Origin: Caballeronia arvi
GTDB taxonomy: Bacteria; Pseudomonadota; Gammaproteobacteria; Burkholderiales; Burkholderiaceae
Assembly: GCF_001544695.2 (NCBI RefSeq)
Contig: NZ_FCOM02000046.1
Span: 1-64,000 of the forward strand
DNA length: 64,000 nt
Direction of reading: 5' to 3'
Positions 1 through 11,762 of the stretch are shown here, piece after piece. The notes beneath the pieces were generated by a model that searched no databases, had not been told where the DNA came from, and worked only from the letters and a program-made list of their open reading frames with translations. Within the stretch, counting starts at the first letter, position 1, and the number at the start of each line of letters is the position of its first letter. Position numbers and translations under genes: made by a program.

Positions 1-117
1 GAAGTGCTTAGGCTGGGGATAGCTGTTTCTTTGGTTACTTTCTTTGCAGCAGCAAAGAAAGTGACTGCCGCCCCGCACAGGGGCAGAGCAAACAGACCGA
101 CATGAATTCAGGATTTC
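1..117 (+). repeat. Dispersed repeat, copy 1, upstream of the carnitine operon
   Basis: This stretch matches 41261-41377 without gaps. The first 85 bases differ at only 3 positions, and I count 11 differences over 117. It contains a perfect 11-bp hairpin (ACTTTCTTTGC, loop AGCA, GCAAAGAAAGT) and a second small hairpin, GCCCC-GCACA-GGGGC. Both copies lie 20-60 bases upstream of a start codon in the same orientation. The element may extend left of the window. It has no transposase or long open frame of its own, so it looks like a non-autonomous intergenic repeat; its function is unknown. Confidence 0.85.
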
Positions 118-175
118 ACGAAACGAAACGAAGAAAAGCAAAGGAACCCTAACAGTAAAAGGAAGCAAGAAAACC

Positions 176-1105
176 ATGAACTACGAAGTGATATTGACAT
201 GCGCAGTAACCGGCGCCGGCGACACGACGGCAAGACACCCCTCAATCCCGGTGACACCGAAACAAATAGCAGAAGCAGCAATAGAAGCGGCCCGCGCGGG
301 CGCAACCGTCGCGCACTGCCACGTTCGCGATCCAAAGACGGGCAGAGGCAGCCGCGACCCCGCGCTATACCGGGAAGTCGTCGACCGCATCCGGTCATCG
401 GACACCGACGTCATCATCAATCTCACGGCAGGCATGGGCGGCGATCTGGAAATCGGCCCGGGCGAAGACCCGATGCGCTTCGGCAAAGGCACCGACCTCG
501 TCGGCGGCCTGACGCGTCTCGCCCACGTCGAAGAACTGCTGCCCGAAATCTGCACGCTCGACTGCGGCACGCTCAACTTCGGCGATGGCGACTACATCTA
601 CGTCTCGACGCCGGCCCAGCTAAGAGCCGGCGCCAAACGCATTCAGGAACTCGGCGTGAAGCCGGAACTGGAAATCTTCGACACCGGCCATCTGTGGTTC
701 GCGAACCAACTGCTGAAAGAAGGCCTGCTCGATAACCCGCCGCTCTTCCAGCTCTGCATGGGCATTCCGTGGGGCGCGCCGCCCGACACCGGCACGATGA
801 AAGCCATGGTCGACAACCTGCCGCCGGGCGCGCACTGGGCCGGATTCGGCATCGGCCGCATGCAAATGCCGATGGTCGCGCAAGCGATGCTGCTCGGCGG
901 TCACGTGCGCGTCGGCCTCGAAGACAACCTGTGGCTCGATCGCGGTGTGCATGCAACCAACGGCTCGCTCGTGCAACGCGCCGTGGAGATCATCGAACGC
1001 CTGGGCGCACGCGTGCTCACGCCCGCCGAAGGACGCAGAAAGATCGGCCTGCCGCCGCGCGGCGAACGTCCGCTCGAAAAACGCAAGCTCGAACAACTCG
1101 CCTGA
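176..1105 (+). CDS. cdhC: 3-dehydrocarnitine cleavage enzyme, BKACE family (DUF849)
   Basis: The protein is a beta-keto acid cleavage enzyme. By context it should split 3-dehydrocarnitine with acetyl-CoA to give betainyl-CoA and acetoacetate in the cytosol. The HCHVRD motif (His47, His49) and GLEDN (Glu249) match the zinc-binding residues of the DUF849 family, and 309 residues is normal length. It is first in an operon with a carnitine dehydrogenase and a betainyl-CoA thioesterase, the same C-A-B order as Pseudomonas cdhCAB. A purine-rich ribosome binding site (AAAAGGAAG) precedes the ATG. The first 40 codons are unusually rich in ATA, GCA, ACA and AGA compared with the rest of the gene, beside the dispersed repeat. 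The exact substrate is inferred from neighbours, because BKACE enzymes act on several keto acids. Confidence 0.85.
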   Translation: MNYEVILTCAVTGAGDTTARHPSIPVTPKQIAEAAIEAARAGATVAHCHVRDPKTGRGSRDPALYREVVDRIRSSDTDVIINLTAGMGGDLEIGPGEDPMRFGKGTDLVGGLTRLAHVEELLPEICTLDCGTLNFGDGDYIYVSTPAQLRAGAKRIQELGVKPELEIFDTGHLWFANQLLKEGLLDNPPLFQLCMGIPWGAPPDTGTMKAMVDNLPPGAHWAGFGIGRMQMPMVAQAMLLGGHVRVGLEDNLWLDRGVHATNGSLVQRAVEIIERLGARVLTPAEGRRKIGLPPRGERPLEKRKLEQLA

Positions 1106-1125
1106 ATTCAAAGGACATCGCCAAC

Positions 1126-2073
1126 ATGCAAGTCAAGCAATTCTCCGCGCTCGGCGCGGGTGTGATCGGCAGCGGCTGGGTAGCGCGCGCGCTCGGAGCG
1201 GGTCTCGACGTCACCGCGTGGGATCCCGCGCCCGGCGCCGAGGCGCAACTGCGCGCGAACGTCGCGAACGCGTGGCCCGCGCTCGAACGCGTCGGGCTGG
1301 CGAAGGGCGCATCGCAGGAAAGATTGCGCGTCGTGGCGACCGTCGAAGAATGCGTCGCCGATGCGGATTTCATCCAGGAAAGCGCGCCCGAACGCGAGGA
1401 ACTGAAGCTCGCGCTGCACGAGCGTGTGAGCCGCGCGGCAAAACCGGATGCGATCATCGCGTCGTCGACGTCGGGTCTCCTGCCGAGCGATTTCTACGCG
1501 CGCGCCGTGAATCCGCAACGCTGCGTCGTCGGGCATCCGTTCAATCCGGTGTATCTGCTGCCGCTCGTCGAAGTGCTCGGCGGCGAAAGGACATCCGGCG
1601 AAGCGATCGATGCGGCAATCGGCTTCTATGCCTCCATCGGCATGCGGCCGTTGCGCGTCAGGAAGGAAGTGCCGGGCTTCATCGCGGACCGGCTGCTCGA
1701 AGCGCTGTGGCGCGAGGCGCTGCATCTCGTCAACGATGGGGTCGCAACGACCGGCGAAATCGACGACGCGATCCGCTACGGCGCAGGCATCCGCTGGTCG
1801 TTCATGGGCAGCTTCCTCACGTACACGCTGGCGGGCGGCGAGGCGGGCATGCGACACTTCATGCAGCAATTCGGCCCCGCGCTCGAATTGCCGTGGACGA
1901 AGCTCGTCGCGCCGGCGCTGACCGATGAACTCATCGACCGCGTGGTCGACGGCACGTCGCGGCAGACCAACGGGCGCAGCATCAAGGCGCTGGAGCGTTA
2001 TCGCGACGACTGCATCGCGAGCGTGATCGAAGCGATCGCGCAGGCGAAGTCGCGGCACGGCATCGAAGACTAA
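1126..2073 (+). CDS. cdhA: L-carnitine dehydrogenase
   Basis: This is an NAD-dependent 3-hydroxyacyl-CoA dehydrogenase-fold enzyme that should oxidise L-carnitine to 3-dehydrocarnitine. An N-terminal Rossmann motif GAGVIGSGW (residues 10-18) is followed by the conserved SSTSGL and GHPFNPVYLLPLVE segments typical of carnitine dehydrogenases. The ATG at 1126 was chosen because it sits just before the dinucleotide-binding motif, 20 bases after the cdhC stop; the open frame further upstream overlaps cdhC. The product is 315 residues, the usual size of the short dehydrogenase form, with the thioesterase encoded separately downstream rather than fused. Confidence 0.88.
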   Translation: MQVKQFSALGAGVIGSGWVARALGAGLDVTAWDPAPGAEAQLRANVANAWPALERVGLAKGASQERLRVVATVEECVADADFIQESAPEREELKLALHERVSRAAKPDAIIASSTSGLLPSDFYARAVNPQRCVVGHPFNPVYLLPLVEVLGGERTSGEAIDAAIGFYASIGMRPLRVRKEVPGFIADRLLEALWREALHLVNDGVATTGEIDDAIRYGAGIRWSFMGSFLTYTLAGGEAGMRHFMQQFGPALELPWTKLVAPALTDELIDRVVDGTSRQTNGRSIKALERYRDDCIASVIEAIAQAKSRHGIED

Positions 2074-2505
2074 GGAAACGACGATGATCTATCGCGACAC
2101 GGTCAAACCCGAATGGGTCGATTACAACGGCCATCTGCGCGACGCGTTCTACATGCTGATCTACAGCCTCACGACCGATGCGTTCATGGACCACATCGGT
2201 CTCGACGAGGCCGGCCGAGGCGCGCGGCAACGCACGCTCTACACGCTCGAAACGCACATCAGCTATCTGCGCGAGATCAAGGAGGGTGCGGCGGTGCGCG
2301 TCGAGACGAGCGTGATCGCGCACGATAAAAAGCGCGTCCATCTCTACATGGAGATGTTCGAAGGCGACGCGAACGAGCCGGTCTCGGCATGCGAGCAGAT
2401 GATGATGCACATCGATTCGAGCGGCGCGCCGAAGTCCGCATCGTTCGATGAAGACATCGCCGCGCGCATCGCCGCCGAGCCGACCGTCGCCGTGAAGGAC
2501 GCGCG

Positions 2506-4737
<2,232 letters not shown>

Positions 4738-4805
4738 GGTGAAACGCTCCGGTCTGGCCGGGATCGCGCGAAGTGAAACTGAACGCGCGAATCCCCTACG
4801 AGACC

Positions 4806-4836
4806 AGTATCGACCTTCCAATGATTGGAAGGTCAA
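4806..4836 (-). promoter_or_regulatory. MerR/CueR-type promoter and operator of copA
   Basis: Read on the minus strand there is a -35 TTGACC (4836-4831) and a -10-like GATACT (4811-4806) separated by 19 bases. That over-long spacer is the hallmark of promoters activated by MerR-family regulators. The spacer is covered by a perfect palindrome at 4812-4834, with arms GACCTTCCAAT and ATTGGAAGGTC around a single base, and it contains the ACCTTCC/GGAAGGT half-sites known for CueR. Copper-bound CueR would be expected to untwist this promoter and turn on copA. Confidence 0.9.
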
Positions 4837-4870
4837 GGGCGGCATGATTTGCGTCGTGCGCTTCTTGAAG

Positions 4871-5521
4871 TCAGTCGCGCGCCGCGCCGTTCATCGTGCC
4901 GGCCATGGCGTCGGCGAGGGCGTTGGCCGCGTCGCCGCCGCGCGCACGCAGGCCTTTCACGGCGCCCACGCGATCGGCGTCCTCCTTGTTCTGCGACAGC
5001 TTCGCCTTGCCGACGAGCCGCGTCACTTCGATTTCGATACCGACGATGGCCGTCAACATCTGATCGATGTAATCGCGCGGGGCGTCGCCCATCTTCCACG
5101 GCGCGGCCTCGCCTGCCTCCATCTTGCGCGTGAGACGCGCGACGACGCCGCGCACGTAGGCTTCGTCGTCGCGAATGGTGATGCGGCCGTGCGCGTGCAC
5201 GACGAGATAGTTCCAGGTCGGCACCTGGCGATGCGTTTCCTGCTTGCTCGGATAGAAATTCGGCGAGATGTAGCCGTGCTCGCCCTGGAAGATCACGAGC
5301 ACGTCGTCGCCTTGTCCTACACCGCGCCACACCGGATTCGCCCGCGCGACGTGCGCCCGCAGCGTGCCGTGCGCGCCCGTGGCGGCATCGAGCTCGAAGG
5401 GCACGTGGTTTGCATCGAGTCCGTCGGGACCGTGCGTGACGAGCGCGCCAAACGGATACGCGGCGATCAGCGCGTGAAGAACTTCCGCGCGGCTTTCATC
5501 GAAATGGGCAGGCAAATACAT
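4871..5521 (-). CDS. FMN-binding protein, PaiB-like putative regulator
   Basis: The 216-residue product resembles the PaiB family of FMN-binding split-barrel proteins, named as negative regulators of protease and sporulation genes in Bacillus. The start MYLPAHFDE, the central HGPDGLDANHVPF and the segments TWNYLVVHAHG and DYIDQML fit the family. The only in-frame ATG is at 5521; the upstream frame would need a TTG and has a low-complexity leader. No DNA-binding domain is evident, so a flavin-dependent enzymatic or sensory role is as likely as transcriptional control. It follows divergently from the DUF1254 gene and is not obviously in an operon with copA, which starts 133 bases further on. 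Confidence 0.8.
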   Translation of the reverse strand: MYLPAHFDESRAEVLHALIAAYPFGALVTHGPDGLDANHVPFELDAATGAHGTLRAHVARANPVWRGVGQGDDVLVIFQGEHGYISPNFYPSKQETHRQVPTWNYLVVHAHGRITIRDDEAYVRGVVARLTRKMEAGEAAPWKMGDAPRDYIDQMLTAIVGIEIEVTRLVGKAKLSQNKEDADRVGAVKGLRARGGDAANALADAMAGTMNGAARD

Positions 5522-5854
5522 CGGCGGACTCGGCGGGAAAATGGGGAAAAGAAAAGTTGGGAATGACAATTGAACGATGATGGTACGCGAGAAGCGTGGG
5601 CGGCGCGTCGCACGTGCTTTCGACGGGTGTTTGGTGCATGCTTCGAAACGGTTCGCTGTTTTATTCGCTTCCCCTTGTCCTTTATCTTGCCTATAGCCAG
5701 CGGATAAGTTAAAACCCGAGTTTCGAGATAATGCTCGTGGTGCGCCGCGCGGGGCTGGACGCGGCGGTCATCCGAATGCGAGCGTGTCCCCGATCGATCG
5801 CGAGTCGAATCGCGCGCGAACTCAAATCGAAAGAAGAACCGGATTTCCATTCGA
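5522..5854. other. Divergent intergenic region
   Basis: This 333-base gap separates the leftward PaiB-like gene from the rightward DUF1254 gene and must hold both promoters. It is less GC-rich around 5650-5720. I could not identify a convincing promoter pair, operator, terminator or RNA gene in it. Confidence 0.5.
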
Positions 5855-7318
5855 ATGAAGAACAACCGACGCTGGACGTTTCCGCTCGACGCCGCCATCT
5901 GGATGAGCGTAAGTCTCGCCGGAATTGCGATCCTCTCCGGCTGTGCGACGAAAACGCCCGAGCTGAAACCGACCACCACCGGCTGGGTGAAAAATCAGGT
6001 CGCCGATGCCTATACGTTCGGCTTTCCGCTCGTCGCCACCGACATCGCGCGCGAGCGGGCAAGCGGCGGCGGGCAGCCCGGCCAGGCGCCGCTCAATACG
6101 TTCCGCCACGCGAGCGCGCTGCCGCCGGCCGGCGCGACCGGCGCACCGAGCGTCGACACGCTCGATTCCACCGCCTGGCTCGATGTCTCCGCCGATCCCG
6201 TCATCGTCTCGCTGCCTGCCGCGCCGCGCGGCCGTTACCTCGACGCCCGCGCCTTCGATGCCTGGACCAACGCGCTTTATTCCAGCGCCGACACGACGCC
6301 GTATCCGAAGATGCAGCTGATCGCGTTCGTGCCCGCGGGCTGGACCGGCACGCTGCCCGCGAATGCGACGCGCGTGGAGACGCGCACGCGTTACGTGTGG
6401 CTTTCGGTGCGCGTGCGCGTGAACGGTCCGCGCGACGTGCGTGAGGCGAGCAAGCTGCAGGCCGCGATGCGCATCGACACGCTCACGCCCGCGAAGGGTT
6501 CCGTGTCCGACCCGACGCCGGCCGTCGCGGGCGCGTGGCCTCCGAGCGGCGCGAAGCAGCCCGCGGTGCCGCCGCTGTCCTCCGCGCTGGCGGCAGCGAC
6601 GCCGGGCGCGCAGGCCGAAGCGCTCGATGCGAACGCGTTCTTCACGCGCCTTGCCCGTTCGCTCGACGATAATCCCGCCGCCGCCGACGACACCCACGCG
6701 ATGAGTCAGCTCGCCGAACTCGGCGTGAAGCCGGGCGAGCCGGTGCAGTTCAGGAAGACCGATGCGCCGCTGCTCGATTCCGGTCTCGCCGATGCCCGCG
6801 AGCGGCTCGGGACGGTGCCGTCGAATGCGGTCACGAAGAACGGCTGGACCTGGTTCGGCGATGGCGTCGGCATCTACGGCATGGACTACACGCTGCGCGC
6901 CTATCTCGCGCGCCAGCAGGTCGCGACGAGCACGAAGGAAGGCGAGGTGAAGCCCGTCACGCGTGTGGATGACGAAGGGCACGCGCTCAACGGCGCGAAC
7001 CAGTACACGCTGCACTTCGCGCCGGACCGGCTGCCGCCGGTGCGCGGCTTCTGGACGATCACCGCCTATACGAAGGACGGCGCGCTCACAGACGCGACGA
7101 AGCTGCCGCGCCTGTCGCTCTCCGATCGCGATCGTTTCAGGAAGAATCGCGATGGCTCCATCGACGTGATCGTGTCGGCGAAACCGCCGGGACGCGCGCG
7201 CGATGCGAACTGGCTGCCCGCGCCCGAAGGCGAATTCCAGATCGCGATGCGTCTGTATGCGCCCAAGCCGCAGGCGAGCGACGGTTCGTGGGCGCCGCCG
7301 CCCGTCGAACGCAAGTGA
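5855..7318 (+). CDS. DUF1254/DUF1214 domain lipoprotein
   Basis: A 487-residue exported protein with an N-terminal hydrophobic stretch ending in the lipobox ILSGC (Cys30), so it is probably a lipoprotein facing the periplasm. The N-terminal half (VADAYTFGFPLVATDIAR, then the LDVSADPVIVSLPA region) matches DUF1254. The C-terminal third (GVGIYGMDYTLRAYLARQQ, GFWTITAYTKDG and the final FQIAMRLYAP) matches DUF1214. Proteins with this pair are widespread in Burkholderia and no biochemical function is established. It appears monocistronic: a strong hairpin terminator follows the stop codon within 20 bases. Confidence 0.85.
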   Translation: MKNNRRWTFPLDAAIWMSVSLAGIAILSGCATKTPELKPTTTGWVKNQVADAYTFGFPLVATDIARERASGGGQPGQAPLNTFRHASALPPAGATGAPSVDTLDSTAWLDVSADPVIVSLPAAPRGRYLDARAFDAWTNALYSSADTTPYPKMQLIAFVPAGWTGTLPANATRVETRTRYVWLSVRVRVNGPRDVREASKLQAAMRIDTLTPAKGSVSDPTPAVAGAWPPSGAKQPAVPPLSSALAAATPGAQAEALDANAFFTRLARSLDDNPAAADDTHAMSQLAELGVKPGEPVQFRKTDAPLLDSGLADARERLGTVPSNAVTKNGWTWFGDGVGIYGMDYTLRAYLARQQVATSTKEGEVKPVTRVDDEGHALNGANQYTLHFAPDRLPPVRGFWTITAYTKDGALTDATKLPRLSLSDRDRFRKNRDGSIDVIVSAKPPGRARDANWLPAPEGEFQIAMRLYAPKPQASDGSWAPPPVERK

Positions 7319-7333
7319 CCGAGCCGTGAATGA

Positions 7334-7366
7334 CATAAAGGCCGCGATTTTTTCGCGGCCTTTATG
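7334..7366. terminator. Rho-independent terminator after the DUF1254 gene
   Basis: A perfect 14-bp inverted repeat has arms CATAAAGGCCGCGA (7334-7347) and TCGCGGCCTTTATG (7353-7366) around a five-T loop. It begins 16 bases after the DUF1254 stop. The AAA/TTT ends of the arms supply a short U-tract in either direction. Confidence 0.85.
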
Positions 7367-7488
7367 CTTTTCTAGCGCGGTTTGGCCAACGTTTGCGCGC
7401 CGCGCCGTCGTATACTCGAACTTCATCTTTTCCCGGGACGGCGAAGCTCGGGCGGCGCTCATACGGGCGGCTCGTCGCCGCGCATCGA

Positions 7489-10400
7489 ATGTCAAGCATC
7501 ACCAGGTCTTCTCTCGTTTCCGCGGGTCAAACGCTGCGCGGCGTCGTTCACGCGCGTCGCACGCGGCGCATCTTCATCGGCTTGCTGATTGCACTATTGG
7601 TTATCGGCGCGCTCGGATTTTTCGTCGCGCCGCCGGTCATCCGGCATATCGCCGAACAGCAACTCGCGAAGCAACTGGACCGCCCCGTCACGATCCGGCG
7701 CATCTCGCTCAATCCCTATACGCTCGATTTCGAAGCCGATGGCGTGCATATCGGCGAATCGCCCGCGAATCTCGCGAAGGCGCCGGGCAGTCCGGCCGAC
7801 TTCATCGATGTGTCGCGGCTCGTCGTGCGCACGTCGTGGGCGTCCGTCTTCAGGCTCGCGCCGGTCGTCAACGAACTCAAAATCGATTCGCCGCGCATCA
7901 ATGTCGTGCGCTTCGATGGCGAGCATTTCAATTTCTCCGATCTCATCGCGAAGTTCGCGAAGCCGTCGCCGACGCCATCGGAGAAGCCCGCGCGTTTCTC
8001 GGTGTCGAACATCCGGCTCGAAAACGGCCAGATCACGTTCGATGACAGGCTTCTGAAGGCGAAGCACGTAATCGACCGCGTTGCGCTCGGCATTCCGTTC
8101 ATCGCGACGCTGCCGTCCGCCACCAATATTTTCGTGACGCCGCTGTTGCAGGCGCGCATCGACGGCTCGCCGCTCGTCGTGAAGGGCCGCACGAAGCCGT
8201 TCGCGCAGTCGCGTGAATCGGAGGTCGCGCTGTCGCTCGAGGGGCTCGACGTGCCGCGGATCGCGTCTTACGCGCCGGCGTCGGTGCCGGTCGCGGTGAA
8301 GAGCGGCAAGCTCTCGACCGATCTCAACGTCAGCTTCGCCATTTCCGGCGAAACGCCGACGATCCGCATCGAAGGCACCGCCGATCTCGCCGATCTCGCC
8401 GTCACCGACAAATCCGACGCGCCGCTCGTCGCCGCGCGCGCGCTGCATGTGAAGATCGCCAATGCGGAGCCGTTGCGCGATATCTATCACCTCGACGAAG
8501 TCACGCTCGCGAATCCGGATGTGCGGCTCGTGCGCGATTCGGCCGGCGTGCTGAACGTGCAGAAGCTCGCCGGACCCGCGCCGAAGCAAACGGCTGAGCC
8601 GGCGCAGAAAGAAGCGCAGAAAGAAGCACAGAAAGAAGCGCCGCCGCTCGACCTCGCGATCCGCCATCTCGCAATCAACGACGGCAAGATCGCGCTCGAC
8701 GACCAGTTGCTCAAGGCGCGCGTGCAGGGCGCGCTGACCGGACTCGCCGTGACGCTCGACGGGTTTTCCACGCTCTCGAAGTCACCGGCGAAGTATACGC
8801 TCAAGACGGCGTTCGATCATGGCGGCACGCTCGACGCATCCGGCAACGTCGCGCTCGCTGCGAAGACGGCTGACGCGAAGCTCGCGCTGAACGGCTTCGT
8901 GCTGCCGCCGTTGCAGCCGTATCTCGCGAACCTGGTGGCCGCGCGCGTCACGAGCGGCACGCTCGGCGCGAACCTGCCGGTGTCCGTCGACTGGAGCAAG
9001 GCCGATGGCGGCGTGCAGGTCGGTTCGGGCGACGTGAAGCTCGACGCGCTCACGCTCGTGCCGAATGCGGGCGGCGGCGCGCCGATCAAGCTTCAGTCGG
9101 CGGTGGCGAAGATCTTCAAGGTCGATGTTTCCGCGCGCCAGGCATCGCTCGACAGCGTGCACGTGAACGGCCTCGCGCTCGATGCGACGCGCCGCAAGGA
9201 CGGCAGCATCGACCTCGCCGCGCTCGCGGGGCCGCACGAGGCCGCGCCCGAGCAGACCGCGACGCGCAAGATTCAGAAAGCGCAGCAGGCGGGGCCGGCG
9301 TGGCGGTATCAGATCGGGCAGATTTCGCTGGACGGTGCATCGGCGAATATCACCGATGAAACCACGGCGCGGCCCGTCAAACTGCGCATCGCACCGCTCG
9401 CGGTCAACGTCAAGCAGTTCAGCGACGACCTCACGAAACCCCTCGCCGTCGACGGCAAGCTCACGCTGAACGGCAAGGGCGCGCTCGCGATCGGCGGCAA
9501 TGTGACGGTCACGCCGCTGAAGCTCGCGCTGCACGTGAAGGGCGATCAGGTCGATGCGTCCGCGTTCGAGCCGTATTTCGGCGACAAGCTGAATATCGAA
9601 GTGACGAGCGGATATCTGAACGCGAACGGCGACGTAGCGATGTCGGGCAGCGGCAAGACGCTCGCGGCGTCGTACAAGGGCGATGTGTCGCTGTCGGACG
9701 TGCGCATGCTCGACAAGGCGACGTCCGACCGCTTCGCCGGCTGGAAGCTGCTCGGGTTGACCAACGTGAAGGTGAACTACGGCGAGCGCGGCACCGATAT
9801 CGACGCGGCGCGCGTGACCTTCGCGAAGTTCTACGGCCGCGTGCTGCTCGATGCGCAGGGCAAGCTGAACCTGAAGAGCGTCGTGGCGGGCGAGGGCGGG
9901 CCGCGCTCCGTGACGCGCGACGCAGGAAAAGACGAGGGCGCCTCCGCGCCGGCGGCGGCGAGCGCGCCCGCGACCGTGCCGGTGAAGACCGCCGCGACGG
10001 CCGGGCCGCCGCTCAACATGCGCTTCGGCCAACTCGTGCTGCAGGACGGCCGCGTCACGTACACGGACAACTTCATCAAGCCGAACTACACGGCGAATCT
10101 CGTCGCGATCAACGGTACGATCGGCGCGTTCGGCACGCATTCGACGACCCCCGCGCCCGTCGATGTATCGGCGAAACTGGCGGCGAACGGACCGGTGTCG
10201 ATCAAGGGGCAGGTCAATCCGCTGATCGACAAGCCCGCGCTCGATCTGACGGCGAGCGCGCACGGCGTCGAGCTGACGAACCTCACGCCGTATTCGTCGA
10301 AGTATGCGGGCTATCCGATCACGAAGGGCAAGCTCAACGTCGATCTGCATTACATGCTCGCCGACAACAAGCTCACGGCGAACAACCATTTGTTCATCGA

Positions 10401-11199
10401 TCAGTTGACGTTCGGCGATCACATCGACAATCCGACGGCGACGAAACTGCCGGTGCGGCTCGCGGTGTCGCTGCTGAAGAACTCGCGCGGCGAAATCGAT
10501 GTGAACATTCCGATTACCGGCTCGCTCGACAATCCGGAGTTTTCGATCGGCGGGCTCGTGTGGCAGGCTATTCTGAATCTCGTGCAAAAGGCGGTGACCG
10601 CGCCGTTCACGCTGCTCGCGCATGCGTTCGGCGGGGGCGGCGAGGATCTGAACTACGTCGAGTTCGATGCGGGCTCGGCCAGCCTCAGCGATAACGCGCA
10701 GAAGAAGCTCGATACGATCGCGAAGGCGTTGGCCGACAAGCCATCGGTGCGCGTGGACGTGACGGGCCGTGTCGACCCGAAGACCGACGAGCCCGCGTTG
10801 CGCGCCGCGTGGGTCGACAGCCAGGTGAAGCGCGCGAAGGTGCGCGATATGTCGAGCAGCGGCGAGAACGTCGACTGGAACGCGATCAAGGTATCGGATG
10901 CCGACTACGACAAGTATCTGACGAAGGTGTACAAGTCGGCGGACTTCAAGAAGCCGACGAATCTCATCGGCATGACGAAGTCGTTACCTGACGACGACAT
11001 GAAGGCGGCGCTGACGAAAAACGCGCCGGTGGACGAAGGCTCGCTGCGCGATCTGGCACAGCGCCGCGCGCAGGCGGTGCAGGAATATTTCGACGGGAAA
11101 ATCGACAACACGCGCATTTTCGTCGTGGCGCCGAAGATGAGCGCGGACGATATCAAGGACAAGGGCGCGGGTTCGCGCGTGGAGCTTGGGTTGAAGTGA
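7489..11199 (+). CDS. Large AsmA/TamB-like envelope protein (DUF748)
   Basis: This 1236-residue protein belongs to the AsmA-like superfamily with DUF748 repeats, long periplasmic beta-groove proteins thought to help lipids cross the envelope. A single membrane anchor lies at about residues 28-48, after a basic N-terminus (HARRTRRIF). The rest is repetitive beta-rich sequence with recurring LDG, VKG and ALDD-type turns. Near the C-terminus a stretch beginning NYVEFDAGSASLSDNAQKKL resembles an OmpA-like peptidoglycan-binding module. The ATG at 7489 was chosen because the frame upstream of it lacks family character. A tandem AQKE repeat lies near residue 372-383. No partner genes are adjacent except a DUF29 gene 26 bases downstream. 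Confidence 0.85.
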   Translation: MSSITRSSLVSAGQTLRGVVHARRTRRIFIGLLIALLVIGALGFFVAPPVIRHIAEQQLAKQLDRPVTIRRISLNPYTLDFEADGVHIGESPANLAKAPGSPADFIDVSRLVVRTSWASVFRLAPVVNELKIDSPRINVVRFDGEHFNFSDLIAKFAKPSPTPSEKPARFSVSNIRLENGQITFDDRLLKAKHVIDRVALGIPFIATLPSATNIFVTPLLQARIDGSPLVVKGRTKPFAQSRESEVALSLEGLDVPRIASYAPASVPVAVKSGKLSTDLNVSFAISGETPTIRIEGTADLADLAVTDKSDAPLVAARALHVKIANAEPLRDIYHLDEVTLANPDVRLVRDSAGVLNVQKLAGPAPKQTAEPAQKEAQKEAQKEAPPLDLAIRHLAINDGKIALDDQLLKARVQGALTGLAVTLDGFSTLSKSPAKYTLKTAFDHGGTLDASGNVALAAKTADAKLALNGFVLPPLQPYLANLVAARVTSGTLGANLPVSVDWSKADGGVQVGSGDVKLDALTLVPNAGGGAPIKLQSAVAKIFKVDVSARQASLDSVHVNGLALDATRRKDGSIDLAALAGPHEAAPEQTATRKIQKAQQAGPAWRYQIGQISLDGASANITDETTARPVKLRIAPLAVNVKQFSDDLTKPLAVDGKLTLNGKGALAIGGNVTVTPLKLALHVKGDQVDASAFEPYFGDKLNIEVTSGYLNANGDVAMSGSGKTLAASYKGDVSLSDVRMLDKATSDRFAGWKLLGLTNVKVNYGERGTDIDAARVTFAKFYGRVLLDAQGKLNLKSVVAGEGGPRSVTRDAGKDEGASAPAAASAPATVPVKTAATAGPPLNMRFGQLVLQDGRVTYTDNFIKPNYTANLVAINGTIGAFGTHSTTPAPVDVSAKLAANGPVSIKGQVNPLIDKPALDLTASAHGVELTNLTPYSSKYAGYPITKGKLNVDLHYMLADNKLTANNHLFIDQLTFGDHIDNPTATKLPVRLAVSLLKNSRGEIDVNIPITGSLDNPEFSIGGLVWQAILNLVQKAVTAPFTLLAHAFGGGGEDLNYVEFDAGSASLSDNAQKKLDTIAKALADKPSVRVDVTGRVDPKTDEPALRAAWVDSQVKRAKVRDMSSSGENVDWNAIKVSDADYDKYLTKVYKSADFKKPTNLIGMTKSLPDDDMKAALTKNAPVDEGSLRDLAQRRAQAVQEYFDGKIDNTRIFVVAPKMSADDIKDKGAGSRVELGLK
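8602..8637 (+). repeat. Three 12-bp tandem units inside the DUF748 gene
   Basis: The unit GCGCAGAAAGAA occurs three times in a row, the third with one change. It encodes three Ala-Gln-Lys-Glu tetrapeptides in a linker between beta-rich segments. Its length is a multiple of three, so copy-number change would not shift the frame. Confidence 0.9.
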
Positions 11200-11225
11200 G
11201 CGGCGTTGGCCGTTTGGACGACTGA

Positions 11226-11729
11226 ATGAACGAGAAAACGAAGACTAATATCGGCGATACCGACAATCCGAAGGAAGACGGGAATCAGCCGATGGGAACA
11301 CCTTATGAGAAGGACGTAGTGGCGTGGGCCAGAGAACAGGCCGCGCTGCTGCGTGCAGGGAAGCTTGCGTCCATCGATATCGAGCATATCGCAGAGGAAA
11401 TCGAGGACGTGGGCAAGAGCGAACAAAGGGAATTTGCGAGCAGGATGGCGGTGTTGCTGGCGCATCTGCTGAAGTGGCAGTTTCAACCGGAACGGCGAAC
11501 CCGTAGCTGGACGAGCACGATCCTGACCCAGCGCGCCGCAATCGAGCGACGGCTCAGAAAAACGCCGAGTCTCAAGCCGATGCTTGCCGAAGAGGACTGG
11601 ATCGACGATATGTGGGGCGATGCGCGCGAACAGGCGGCGAATGAAACGCGTATCGGTTTCGCCGATTTCCCGGAGACCTGCCCTTGGCCGATGTCGTCGG
11701 TTCTGTCGAAGGGTTTTCTGCCCGAGTAA
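11226..11729 (+). CDS. DUF29 family protein
   Basis: A 167-residue soluble protein whose core (TPYEKDVVAWAREQAALLR, then DIEHIAEEIEDVGKSE and LLKWQFQPERR) matches DUF29, a helical family common in cyanobacteria and proteobacteria with no established function. The first 20 residues are polar and probably disordered. It starts 26 bases downstream of the DUF748 gene in the same direction and could be cotranscribed, but no functional link is known. Confidence 0.8.
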   Translation: MNEKTKTNIGDTDNPKEDGNQPMGTPYEKDVVAWAREQAALLRAGKLASIDIEHIAEEIEDVGKSEQREFASRMAVLLAHLLKWQFQPERRTRSWTSTILTQRAAIERRLRKTPSLKPMLAEEDWIDDMWGDAREQAANETRIGFADFPETCPWPMSSVLSKGFLPE

Positions 11730-11762
11730 CCCTCGACGCGCGAGCCATCCGGCTCGCGCGCC

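Noticed and set aside
108..398. A 96-codon minus-strand frame overlapping the repeat and the start of cdhC
   Set aside because: Low-complexity Arg/Leu composition and overlap with a well-supported gene make it unlikely to be real.
8782..10623. A 613-codon open frame on the minus strand
   Set aside because: It lies antisense to the DUF748 gene and has the Arg-rich composition of a shadow frame.
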